A stretch of DNA of 64,000 bases from positions 124,001 to 188,000 of the forward strand of contig JNVV01000063.1 of NCBI GenBank assembly GCA_000733355.1, given 5' to 3'. Under the pieces are notes generated by a model, which worked only from the letters and a program-made list of their open reading frames with translations, searched no databases and was not told the origin of the DNA. Position numbers and translations under genes: made by a program. The DNA comes from Falciphora oryzae (taxonomy: Eukaryota > Ascomycota > Sordariomycetes > Magnaporthales > Magnaporthaceae). Of the stretch, positions 54,026-64,000 are shown one piece after another. Each line of letters starts with the position of its first letter. Positions within the stretch are counted from its first letter, which is position 1.

Positions 54026-54916
54026 TCACCAGGCCACCTGCCTAAGGCCGGTCGGTGCCTTTCCTGCCTGGTCCAATGCCTTGAGCAAGTTTACCGCCTC
54101 CTCCTGATCAATACCCGCCTCTCCACCTCCTCCACCCGTCAAACAGGACGAGTGAAACCACCGCTCAGCACCAGCATCCCCGTACGCATCGTCAATCGCG
54201 CCGTCTATCGCCTCGATATTCCCGCTCCTCACCCCGCCGCCCACGATGATCTCAATCCGCCCCGCAGCCACCCCCACGATGCGCCTCAGCACCGCGACGT
54301 TCTCCGCGCCAGCCGCGCTCCCCGGCCCGCCCGAGGTCAGGACGCCCGCGAAGCCGCAGGATATCACGTCCTCGAGGCTGCTGCCCGGGTCTTCTGGAGA
54401 CGACGCGAGCAGGTCGTCAAAGGCGCGGTGGAAGACGCACGGGAAGGGGCGCGCCATCTCGACGAGGAGGCTGTTGCTCGAGACGTCGACTGTCAGGTAG
54501 TCTGTGTTGTTATAGCGCAGGATCCCGAGCACGAACCCGTCCCCGCGCTCGGCGTCCAGGAGGCCCGAGGCTTTGAAGGCGAGGATGGCGTTCTGCATGG
54601 CTATGAACTCGTGGGCCGTGTAGATGAAGTCGGGCTGTTTTGTAAAAGTGGGCGGTGCGCCCCGGAGCCGGATCATGATCCGGATGGGGATGCGCGGCGG
54701 CGGCACTGTTTCCCCATCGCTGGTTGTTGTTGTTGTTGTCGACGACGGTTGTCGGAGTTGGTCCAGCGTGTCGGCCAGCTCGGCAAGGCTGGGCGTCAAG
54801 CCGCCGGATTGATAAGAACCCGCGGCGTTGAGCTCTATGCGGTGCGCGCCCAAGCTTGCCGCTTCTCTGGCTGATGAGGGGGAGAAGACGGGGATTTCCA
54901 GCTTGCGCTGCGCCAT
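54026..54916 (-). CDS. CutC family protein, 296 aa
   Basis: Single exon. The TIM-barrel pattern is clear: RIELNAAGSYQSGGLTPS near the start, FVLGILRYN, CVFHRAFDDL, DVISCGFAGVLTSGGPGSA, and IEIIVGGGVRSGNI near the end. CutC was named for copper tolerance in bacteria, but its true substrate is uncertain. A short Thr/Ser insert (about residues 58-67) is unusual. Ends 224 bp from the alkaline phosphatase stop, tail to tail. Confidence 0.9.
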   Translation of the reverse strand: MAQRKLEIPVFSPSSAREAASLGAHRIELNAAGSYQSGGLTPSLAELADTLDQLRQPSSTTTTTTSDGETVPPPRIPIRIMIRLRGAPPTFTKQPDFIYTAHEFIAMQNAILAFKASGLLDAERGDGFVLGILRYNNTDYLTVDVSSNSLLVEMARPFPCVFHRAFDDLLASSPEDPGSSLEDVISCGFAGVLTSGGPGSAAGAENVAVLRRIVGVAAGRIEIIVGGGVRSGNIEAIDGAIDDAYGDAGAERWFHSSCLTGGGGGEAGIDQEEAVNLLKALDQAGKAPTGLRQVAW

Positions 54917-57584
54917 TTCAGTTTCTGCTTTTATTGTTGTTTCTGCTAATTCCCCGCACTTTTGCTTGGTGACCTTTGAGGTGTTGGAGGTGTGGTTTGG
55001 GTCTGAGTTGGTTGGTGAACTGAGGTTCTTCTGGACCGAGTCCCCCCCCCCCCCCCCGATTAGTCAGCACAGAGACGTCACTCCATCGGCTCAGGGGCAC
55101 GACGCGAATACCGCCTACCTTTACGCACCAACGCCCTCGCAGCGTGGAAGAGGTTCGGGATGTCGGGAAGTACGTTCAGTCTCCGGGTGAAGGCATGCAA
55201 GGACGTGCTCCCCAGGATTTTGACCAGGGACGAGACCCATCGCCTCATCCGAGTCTCACTGGTTTCGGTCCTCATCTATGGATCGGTGCCCAAGGTAGTC
55301 CGCGAGGCCTCACTGGTCGACCCCACCGCCGAGTTCTTCCTTACCTAGGTATCCTTCTCCGGGACTTATGAACACCGCGAACAAACCTGCCGATGCTGTC
55401 TATGTGGTGATACCCGATTGTTGACCAGCGAAAGCCAAACAGCTCAAAGGCGTAATAAGTATTTAGAAACCTACCTACTTCTATCCTTATAAACCCCTTC
55501 CGCTTTTCCTTTACCTATGCGTTACCAATGTTTATAGCTTTAAATATTCCAAAAAGCCCAAGCACCATACTTCTCAGACTATGTTCGAGCCCATCCCAGC
55601 CCATCGCTCCCCGAACGAGTCTTCCTCTCCACCTTAGCCCCCAACATACTTGTTATCCTCCACTCGTCCAGCTCTAACCCAGCGCTATAACCGCCTTTCC
55701 CGTTATTGTGGTGGCCAACATTATCGTTGTTACTGTTCCCATTGCAGGCTTGGGTCCGATAGTACGTCCTAGCGTGGTTGATCGTTCTCGCTTGGTCGAG
55801 CGGCCGAGCTTCGTTGAAGCTGCTTGGGCGTGGGAAGCCGGGAAGGGCGTTGGGTTTGTTGTAGTGCGTCTTCCCCACTTCGAGGAGCTGGGAATCGATG
55901 GACAGGGACCAGGCTTTCCTAACTTGACCTTGGGCGCTTTTCCTTTTACTCCTATCACCAGACGTATATTCCCTACTCGACCCAGATTCCGCTTAAGCCG
56001 CAGATCCCCTTTCGTATGTATAAACCGCCTTTTTTTCTCCATTCTGCTCACTCCTGCTAGCCGCCATGCCCGGAACTTGCCCCGGATGCCATCGCCCCGT
56101 CTCCGCAAGATCCCGAAAATCCACGCACGCGCGCAACGACCCCCTGAACTGGCCGACTGGAAGTCGCTCGGCCAAGCGGCGCGACCCAGACAACGCGGGG
56201 TTCGACGGCGCCTCCAGAGATCGACGGCACTAAGGTCGCAGTTTCCGATTAAGCTTCTGGGTTTCGCGCGAGCGGCATCGGGTTCGTAAATGAGAAAGGA
56301 TGCTGATGTTTTTATGGTGCGTATTAACATCGAGAAGTTTGGCGTCGATGGACAGGGCTTGGGACTTGCTAGTAGTATCTCCTGATTGTAAGGTGGTGTT
56401 CTGGGGTGTGAGAAATACGCGCAGCCGCTCTTCCCCGAGATCGTCGAGTTCTTGGACGAGGCGCAAAGCTCTGCCGTCGCCGGGCCGCGCTTCTAAGTTG
56501 GGCTATTCCCAATCGCCTGCTCAGATCAAGTTGCTTCGCGCTGGTTAGTCGCTCTGTCCTGCCGAGTGCTCCTCCCGGTGCTCTCCCCAGCGCTTCTTCA
56601 TACCTCCTTCCAATACCAGGCAGGCCTATAGCGCTTCTTCTAGCTGAAACTACTCCAGACGGCTTCGACCTAGCCATGACGGGGCTTCTAACCCCTGTTC
56701 AGGACCCAGATCACGGCCCTGACAAACTGCCTCTGGAGGTCCAGGACCTCATCGCTTGGCTGAACGACACGTGTGTACTCCAGTATTTTGGCCACTTTAT
56801 TCCTGACTACGGCCACAGCCGCGTCGTCAGCTGCACGTCTGGTAGCCTCAAACTGGGCAATCATTTCCAGTGCTGTGGCCGGCCTGGGGTCCAGAGCCAT
56901 CGTCTGACGACTCCTATCTCCGCCCAGGCCCAGAGAGTATGGGCATGGACGTCATGAACTCCAACAGCTACAGTTCGCCATTTCCCTTTTTGGTTGCTTC
57001 CCATGGTTGTAATATATCTGATACCATCCCTCCCACTAACAGAGCGGGCATGCTTCGATTCGCACGGCTGGGTCTCCCACAATCATACGTCGTCGTGGGG
57101 CACTCCTTTGAACTCCCTCGACGATCCAGGCTTCGGCGGCAGGCATCTCTGGGCCGCTTGGCAGCAAGGAGCAGCCGGAGGGGGCTGGGTTCTGCGCGCG
57201 AAGGAGAGGAGAACAGATGTGAGAATGAAATCTGTTTATTCCTCGCCTAGCTCCTGGGGGTGAAAGACCTTCCTACTACTCTTTCAGTCTGGGGTTTCTT
57301 TGGTGCGCTACTTTATCTGCGGGGTATCGAAAGGATCCCTACCAAAAGAAAAAGAAAAGCAACGCTTCGTAATTCGCAATAAAGGAGAAAACTTACCCAT
57401 CCGCACCAATGAAAAACAAAACAACGCATCTTAGCCAAAGAGAAAAGCAACCCATCGCAACAAAATCAAGCAAAACGCCCTACCAAAAACAAGCGGCATC
57501 TGTCTCCTATCAAAACCAAGTGATAAACGCCTCTCACCAAAACGCCAGTGTCCCCAGCAGAAAGAAGTTGGTTCTCCCATCAGC
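54917..57584. other. Gene-poor region
   Basis: Contains a C16 tract (55042-55057). Open frames are short and lack motifs I know, including 56067-56234 on plus (starts MPGTCPGCHRPV), 56688-56900 on minus (a charged 70-residue frame) and 55160-55348 on plus. They could be remnants or exons of a small gene. The right end is probably the 3' UTR of the SANT-like gene. Confidence 0.4.
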
Positions 57585-59886
57585 CTAGTTGCCCACCTTC
57601 TCATTCTCCTCCTCGCCATCTTCCGCGGCGTCTCCAGCAGTGGGAACAGGAGGGACGACACCCGTGGTGGAAACTGGGGCCGGCTGGGGAAGTGTGGTCC
57701 GCGGGACCTGGTAGACCAGCGGGTCGGAATAGGCCGTGTTGTGGCCACCATGTGCATAGGGGACAGCAACACCCTGGAACGCGTGATATCCTTGGATGTG
57801 GTGCTGGAATCCAAGGTTGCAAACATGGCCGCCCGTATAGACACCCGTGTTGAAGAAGGGGATGCCATCGTGCCATCTGAGTGGATTGTAGGTGGCGGGG
57901 TTAATCGCGCTCCCATTGAAGTTGAAAACGCCGCGAGTATTGGAGCCATGGACTCTACTAGATGGAATCCGGGTTAGGGTGTTGGCCTCTACATCCCCGT
58001 TGGCATGGATCTGGGCCGAGGCCGCTGAGGCCGGGAAGGTATTGCCAGAGGCCGGTTGACTGGCCTGGGCGGAGGCAAGTCCAGAAGTAGCTTGGACAGA
58101 GGTCACTGGGACCGGCGAAGGATCAGCGAGGGCCTGCCGGGCGGCCTTGTCGGCGGCCTGCTGAGCGGCGAGTCCAGGAGTCTCCTGGAGGGAGGCCACT
58201 AGGGCCGGCGAGGGACTAGCAGGAGCCTGCTCGGAAGTCTGCTCAGGGGCCTTCTCGATGGCCCGGGCGAGGGCAAGTCCAGGAGTGGTCTGGGCAGAGT
58301 TCACTGGGACCGGCGAGGGATTCGCAGGGGCCTGCTCGGCAGTCCGAGCGACAAGGGCGGCAGCAGCTAGGGACTTCAGGCGGGCTCTAAAGGCACCGAG
58401 GACCGCCCGGCGGTGGAAGGAAACGATCGCGGCGCGGACATCGGCGGGGCGCCTGGCGGAAGGGACAGGCGTGGCGGCGCCCTGGTGACGAGAAGGGCCA
58501 GGGACGGCAGGGCGGCGGCGGACAATGCCAGGGCTTGCGGGACGCAAGACAAGAGCGCCCGTGGCGGTGGGGCGCGAGCCGGAGGCGCCGGGAGAGCCGG
58601 CAGACGAGGTAGGAGGGCCGGGGGTGACGGCACGGGTACTACCCAGCGTGCCGGGAGTGGCGGCACAGCTGCCACCCAACGTGCTGGCACCAGAGCCGGG
58701 ACGGCTGGGAGTGCTAGCGAGCAAGGCAGCACGGCCAGGGGTGACCGGACCCAAGACAAAAGCGCCAGAGGCTGCGGGGCGCGAAGCAGAGGCCCCAGGA
58801 GTGGCCGCAGGAGGGGCAGAGGGGCCGGGGGTGGCAGCACGGCCAGCGGTGCCTGAGCGCATAGCAAAAGCGCGGGAGATCGCGAGGCGCAAGGCAGAGG
58901 CGCTAGGAGTGCCGGCAGTCGAGGCAGCAGAACCAGAGGCGGCAGCGCTCAAGGTATGAGGGCCAGAAGTGGCCATGTGAGAGGCAGAGGGGCCGGGAGT
59001 GGCGGCACGGCTGGGAGCCCTAGCAGGCGAGGCAGTACGGCCAGAGGCGGCCATGGGCGAGGCAGAAGGGCCAGAAGTGGCCGCAGGCGAGACAGCAGAA
59101 TCAATGATGATCGGCCACGAGGCAGAGGAACCAGGAGCGGCGGCAGTTGAGACAGATAGGCCAGGAGTGCCAGCAGGCGAGGCAGTAGGGCCAGAGGTAG
59201 CGGAAGCCAAGACAGAAGTTCCAGCAGTAGCCGTGGAACAGGCCGAGTGTCCGGGAGTGGCGGCACATCTGCCACCCAATGTACCGGCACCAGAGCCGGA
59301 GCGTGTCGAGGACGAGCCCGCGGTGGTAACCATAGAGGCTCCGATGATCTCTGGTGTGCGACCTGGATATCCTGGTGCGGAACCACGGCAGGGTTTGACA
59401 ATTCCACGCTGGACGAAGTGCTTCCCGTCTCTTATTGCCTCCGGGATGAGGTCCGGGTCCCCTGTAGTAATGGCAAGTTATATATGTCAGTGGAGGCTCT
59501 TGTTGGTCGCTTGAGCGTCTTGGGAGATAGGGATGGTCCCCGAAACTTTGATACATACCTCCAATGTTGAGGAGATACTCGCGGACATATGGCCGGGCGT
59601 GGGGAGAATAGACGCCCTGGACGTTCTGATACAGGTGTTCGTCTGGACGAAAGTTAGAATTATGTAGAAAGACACAATGGTGATACGCACAGAGACAATG
59701 CTGGGTGTATGTCCGACGCGCATCGCCGCCCATGTACTCCTGCATCTTGAGGGCCAACTCCTCCCACTTGAGCGCGTCCTCTGTATAGCGGACGAGTCCG
59801 CTGCGCGCCGATGACATGGGGATGATACGCTCCCAGAAGGTGCGCTCCTCCAACTCTGACCACCGAAGTCTGGGCATGTTGGGCAT
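57585..59886 (-). CDS. SANT/Myb-like protein with long Ala/Pro/Ser/Thr-rich region, 718 aa
   Basis: Exons (complement) 59886-59691, 59642-59559 and 59461-57585. The first intron (48 bp) is a multiple of three without a stop, so an unspliced frame also reads through; splicing gives the familiar HCLYEHLYQNVQG. The N-terminal 100 residues read RLRWSELEERTFWERIIPMSS and KWEELALKMQEYMG..ARRTYT, a SANT/Myb-like three-helix module seen in fungal nuclear proteins. The rest is low complexity, rich in Ala, Pro, Ser and Thr, built from degenerate repeats, including three copies of a 35-40 residue unit with the core PSPVPVTSVQ and PGLA (about 58010-58350). The C-terminus is a distinct NF/HHIQGYHAF stretch. 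Likely nuclear and DNA-binding, by inference. Confidence 0.7.
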
Positions 59887-61833
59887 ATTGAGCGTGTGTG
59901 TGGTGTTGGTTTGTGATATGTTGTGTCTGGTGCCTTCCCTGGGGAGATGGTGTCTTTCGTAGAGGTGGTGCCTTTCCTGAAGAGGGTAGTGGAGGGTGCT
60001 GGGACCTTCTTGAATGCTGATGATGGAAGGTGTAGGAGAGGAGGAAGAGGAGGAGGAGACCTGGCAGGGGAAGGAGCATTTTTATTACCAAGGCTGTCCG
60101 TAGTTCTGGTGGTGCTGCTTGCCGGAGAGGAACGAGTGAATATAAGGTGACAACGCCGCCTGGGATCCTTGGATGCGGATTCTGGTGATAGTGGTCATTC
60201 ACCGAAGCGAGGAAGCTGCAAAAATCAGGCTCTGCGAGTGAGCTCAGGACTGAATGGTCTGGGATCAGGAATAGCGGCCTAGCTCTCTTCTCTGACTGGT
60301 TGGGCGGGCTTGCTTAGTGACCGGGGGGCCACACGGGCCAGGGATTTTTCCTGGAGATATTAGACGGGGCGGTTTATCGTATTCACTTAGGTGACGACAC
60401 TCTAGGAACGTGAATTTGTTCCGTCAACCACGTAACCTGCCCCACGGCTCAGCCGTCTAATGGTCTACCGCGTCGCCCAGGCAGGGAATTCTCCTGCCTT
60501 ATGGGTCAGACGCCCGCTGGTCTCCTCGGGGGAGCACGTGCTGACCCCTAGAGATATGGCTGCCCGTTTACCAGAGGCGCACCTGACGGTCCGCTGGGAG
60601 ACTAAGGCAAGAGGCCCTCCTTCCCCAATGTCCTCCTGGTGTCTTCCAGGCCGCCAAGACAGGGCACCGTACTCTCGCGTGAGTTTGGTGCCTGGTGGCC
60701 CCAGCCCACGACCGTCCTGTCGGCTTCTAACAGCAGTTAGTTGCAATGGGCGGCCAGCATGGTCCAGTGCAGCCCCCTGATCTGACCAAGGTATTGAGTA
60801 AAAAAGGAGTATATAGAAATGTATAAACATCTAGCAGCTACTGCACGGGCTTGATGCTTGATGATCGCCAAAGTTGCGTATGGTAATATCAATGGCCTAC
60901 TGTGTGCGCATGGCTGCTGCTCCTGCCCTTTAGGGGAGTCCTTTTTCTTTTTCATCCAACGCCGAGCACCATCGGCAGCCGCGCCCTTGGCCTACAGCAA
61001 TGCACTACTTCGAGGAGGTCAACTTCCTCTTCTTTAGTCACGTCAAATAGCGGCAATGCATGCGTCCTTAAAGATACACCAGTGAGTGGTACAAAGGAAA
61101 CAAGCAGACTCTTCTTTGTCCAGGCACAAACAACACGCCCAGGACGCGAACACCAGCAGCAAAGCAGAGCCTCGGAGGACTACCCTGGCTTGACGCGCCT
61201 GTGCCCCCAGCCACTCCACTCCCACCTAGCCACTAGTTTCTGCAAGAGCCTTGACCAGCATCCGGCAGCAAGACCTCTCCGAGCCTGAAACCTCAGCTTG
61301 GGCCAGAAAAAAGATACCTCGAGTCAGTTCTCCAGCTGTCTTTTCAATATTTTCCAATTTGATTTTGCTTTCCCCCACCTACCCAGCTGCTCGCCAAAGA
61401 AAAATGCACCTTTACCGGCACCCGTTAGATCTGGCCTTTTTTGATATGCTATTCCCAGCCTTTTTAAGACTCTATCCCGGCCTCTCCTTCTCCTTGCTTC
61501 TAATCTATCCCTCCTTCGATCTTCCAGGCACCATTTCCACACCTGCGTTTCCCCTCCACCGTGCGCGCTTGGTTCTGGGTCTAGCGGCTTGACGTGCACC
61601 ATCAGATCACGACGGGAGCCGATGTCGCGAGTTACTAAAAGGTACTACCACGCTGAGCCTCTATCAATGTTATCCGGTAGGGGAATCGAGGAATATTCTG
61701 TGGCCGAGATGAACTAATCTGACCTCGGTTGCCTAACGCCTTCAACGCCTCGCTCGAATTTACAATCCAGCACCAGTCCCTCCCCGAGATATAAAACGCG
61801 GTAAAACAACATTGCAAGCTTCTATTTTGACAA
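59887..61833. other. Intergenic stretch
   Basis: No gene recognised. The left end is the SANT-like promoter and the right end the GEP4 3' flank. A self-complementary GCAGGGAATTCTCCTGC lies at 60482-60498 but does not form a tRNA. Confidence 0.5.
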
Positions 61834-62615
61834 CTATTCGAACGGACTTTGCGGCTCCGAGGCCGAGTAACCCCTCGACAAGAGAAAAGGGGCCAGCCGG
61901 TGCTCAAGCCCCGAAAACTGGACGAAAAATGTCAGAGGAAAGAACAGCGACGGTATCGGGTCAAAGGAACAAAGGTGAAGACTCACAACACTCTTCCTGG
62001 ACAACGGAATAACACCGTCCTTGATCCAGACCCCCCAGCCTCCCATCATGTTGGCCAGCATCATGTCGGTCGAGAGCCGGTCGCCCACGATGGCGATCTG
62101 GCTCGGCGAGACCACGCCCGTCTCCGGGTGGCCCTTGAAGTAGCTCATGATCTCGTCGCCGCAGCCGGGCTTCTTGGCCCGGTGGGGGAGCACGGTGACG
62201 CCCGTGGCCTTCTCCAGGTCTGCGGCTAGCCTCTCGTCCCTGTCGTAGCTCAGCGCCCCGGCCGTGTTGGACACGATCAGCAGGCGGCGGCCCGGGTAGG
62301 CTGCTCTGAGGGCGGCGAATTTCTCCTGGAAATGTGTGACTGGGTCAGCCGTGCCCTCCTTTGATGAATAGACCAAGAGAAAAGAAGCACCTTGTAGTCC
62401 GGATACACTTCATTGGTCTCTGGCACGGCAAAGCAGTCGTCCTTGTCGAGAACGACGGCTTTTATATCGACTGCAGATCCATCTTTTCTCTTGAAGGCGC
62501 GGCCTAGCGGCAGTGGGAGATCATTGAAGGTGCCGACGGTAGCGTGCGGTAGACATAGCGCAGGATTGAAGAGCAGCTTGAAGATGTTGACCGATGCAGA
62601 CAGGTTGAGATTCAT
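61834..62615 (-). CDS. GEP4: Mitochondrial phosphatidylglycerophosphatase GEP4, 215 aa
   Basis: Exons (complement) 62615-62391, 62325-61987 and 61917-61834; all phase 0. The first exon reads FNPALCLPHATVGTFNDL and AVVLDKDDCFAVPETNEVY, where DKDD carries the catalytic Asp of the HAD fold. The second exon has RLLIVSNTAGA, KKPGCGDEI and IAIVGDRLSTDMMLANMMG. GEP4 removes phosphate from phosphatidylglycerophosphate in the matrix side of the inner mitochondrial membrane, a step of cardiolipin synthesis. Length and order match fungal GEP4. It is divergent from ORC2. Confidence 0.95.
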
Positions 62616-63001
62616 CTTGGAAGATAACAGGATATTGCCTTGTAGGGGTTGATAGTGGCGCTTTCAAAGCATCCAGGTGACGTCGAGGCGGCCGAGAGAA
62701 ATTGCCAGGGTCTTGGATAGCCCTGCATGCCGAATTCCCCGTTCTGTGCTACCCCAGCAAGTACCAAAGTACTTGTGGATCCGCCGATCGACTAAGGTTG
62801 CATTGGCGGCGAGACGCGTCCGACAATCAGCAATTGTGCTTCTGCAAAAGTTGTAGGACCGCGTTCAACTCGAGGGAAGCCCAGGCGAACAAACGTATTG
62901 TAACACAAGAGTTAACACTCTCTCGTTCTCCTCCAAACTTGGCGTCACAGAGAAACCAAACCATGGCCCTGTAACCATCATACCGCCAAACTCCCATCAC
63001 A
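62616..63001. promoter_or_regulatory. Bidirectional promoter between GEP4 and ORC2
   Basis: 386 bp between two start codons of housekeeping genes. No gene seen. Confidence 0.6.
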
Positions 63002-64000
63002 ATGCCTCCCCGAAAGGCTTCCGCGACCCTCGCATCGGCCGACTCGCCAGGCAAGCGCCAGGCTCGAAAGCGCGAGCTTCCCAGCGGCGACGACGAGAGC
63101 GGAAGCCCCGACAAACCACCACAACAGCCCAAACGGCGCCGCGCTGCGCCCAACCCAACGCCCGATGACGACGACAGCCCCGATGAGCCGCCGCCGGCAG
63201 AAAACGGGATAGTGGCGAACCCGGAGGGCGGCGCCCAGAATGGCGACAACCCAGCAGAAAAGGAGGCATCGCCGGTAATAGAAGCCATGACTCCGAGCCG
63301 CAGGAAACCGGGCAGGCCAAAGGGTAGCGTCAACAAGAACACCACCACGCCATCGAGATCACGGGCAGGGGTCAAGTGGGCGACACCGACGACCGCCAGG
63401 CTCGCCGGCATGGACACGCCCAGCCGGCGGAACCTGGCGGACCGGTCGGCGCGGCGGAAGGTCGCGCGGAACCTGATCAACCGCGTGGTCGGCGACGGCG
63501 TGAGCGACGACGACGACGACGGCGCCGCCGACGAGATCCTGGCGCGCGAGATCTACTCGAGCGACGACGAGGAGCCGGACGAGGCCGCCGCTACCGGGGA
63601 CAAGAGCATCACAGCAGCAGCAGCAACGTCCGCAGAAGAAGCGCTCGTGGCGGAGACCCCATCCAAGCGACGGCCAGGCAGACCCAGGGGCAGCGGACGG
63701 GGCGGCGCACGCGGCGGGGCGCGCGCAGGGGGGCGCAAGCGGTCGCCGACGCCGCCGCGCGACCTGCCGGCGCACGAGCTGTACCTGTTCCAGAACAAGC
63801 CCGGCGCGGCCGGCAAGGCATCATCGAGCAACCGGCTGCTCTCATCAACGCTCGATCTGCTCACGCACGAGGAGTACTTCACCCTGCTCAGAAACTACAC
63901 GGACCCGCACGCCGACGGCGTCCGCCTCCTGCGCTCCATCCACGCCCAGTCGTTCCGGCAGTGGGAGTTTGAGCTCGAGCAGGGGTTTACTGTTTGCCTG
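63002..64000 (+). CDS. ORC2: Origin recognition complex subunit 2 (partial, N-terminal 333 aa)
   Basis: Starts at ATG 63002 and stays open to the window end, which truncates it. The first 250 residues are charged and disordered with two AT-hook-like motifs (RRKPGRPKGS near 100 and KRRPGRPRGSGRGG near 221). The conserved part starts LTHEEYFTLLRNYTDPHA and FRQWEFELEQGF, recognised as ORC2. ORC2 is a core part of the complex that marks replication origins and loads the MCM helicase. The AT-hooks may bind AT-rich DNA, as in other origin-binding proteins; that is inference. Confidence 0.88.
   Translation, partial: MPPRKASATLASADSPGKRQARKRELPSGDDESGSPDKPPQQPKRRRAAPNPTPDDDDSPDEPPPAENGIVANPEGGAQNGDNPAEKEASPVIEAMTPSRRKPGRPKGSVNKNTTTPSRSRAGVKWATPTTARLAGMDTPSRRNLADRSARRKVARNLINRVVGDGVSDDDDDGAADEILAREIYSSDDEEPDEAAATGDKSITAAAATSAEEALVAETPSKRRPGRPRGSGRGGARGGARAGGRKRSPTPPRDLPAHELYLFQNKPGAAGKASSSNRLLSSTLDLLTHEEYFTLLRNYTDPHADGVRLLRSIHAQSFRQWEFELEQGFTVCL

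Noticed and set aside
55160..55348. 62-residue plus-strand frame near the C16 tract
   Set aside because: It has no recognisable motif, splice context or promoter, so it was not called as a gene.
60455..60545. tRNA-like candidate: box A-like CGTCTAATGG and a 5-bp stem with 7-base loop
   Set aside because: The loop lacks U33, and no GGTTCRA T-loop or acceptor stem follows.
1..64000. Giant mobile element (Starship-type cargo island)
   Set aside because: No DUF3435 tyrosine recombinase or other captain-like gene was seen anywhere in the window.
1..64000. CRISPR array or bacterial operon structure
   Set aside because: Introns, fungal families and the absence of regular direct repeats with unique spacers rule this out; the tandem repeats seen are coding or microsatellite.

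Overview
This window is nuclear DNA of a filamentous ascomycete. Genes carry short spliceosomal introns of about 50-90 bp with GTRAGT-type donors and CTAAC-like branch sites. The gene families are fungal: HET-domain proteins, UstYa/DUF3328, But2-like and Asp f 4-like secreted proteins, a CorA-like six-exon family, NOB1, NOP10, UNC104 kinesin, GEP4 and ORC2. GC-rich coding sequence and the family set suggest a Sordariomycete, possibly Chaetomiaceae; that placement is inference. A 62-base run of N at 13803-13864 is an assembly gap.

The left part (1-15.5 kb) is loose and accessory. It holds an Asp f 4-like secreted protein, a long gene-poor tract, a head-to-head pair of dispersed repeats (4746-5541), a broken SesA-domain gene, an FAD monooxygenase, an 8-cysteine secreted protein, a six-exon CorA-like membrane protein, a lone kinase N-lobe, the gap, a third repeat copy and a 5'-truncated gene with a GPI-anchor-like tail.

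The middle (15.8-33.8 kb) is an incompatibility- and metabolite-like island mixed with dead transposons. It holds a HET gene, a Helitron helicase fragment, a kinase C-lobe fragment abutting a frameshifted 2EXR/F-box-like gene, and the 3' part of a Tad1-like LINE. Then comes a RelA/SpoT alarmone-synthetase-like domain fused to ankyrin repeats, divergent from a second HET gene. A Nudix hydrolase, a six-exon UstYa-family oxidase and a secreted tyrosine-rich repeat protein follow. The most unusual items are the RelA/SpoT-ankyrin protein with its HET neighbour, and the UstYa-like gene near a secreted Tyr-rich repeat protein (a candidate, unproven ribosomal-peptide pair).

The right part (34.8-64 kb) is mostly housekeeping. 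NOP10 and NOB1 converge, and NOB1 is divergent from a full-length UNC104/KIF1 kinesin. Next are a small secreted But2-like protein, a SAM methyltransferase divergent from a secreted alkaline phosphatase, CutC convergent with the phosphatase, and a SANT/Myb-like protein with a long Ala/Pro/Ser/Thr-rich tail. GEP4 is divergent from ORC2, which runs off the window end.

Exon boundaries were worked out by eye from splice signals, reading phase and family resemblance. Family names come from recognition of motifs, not database searches.
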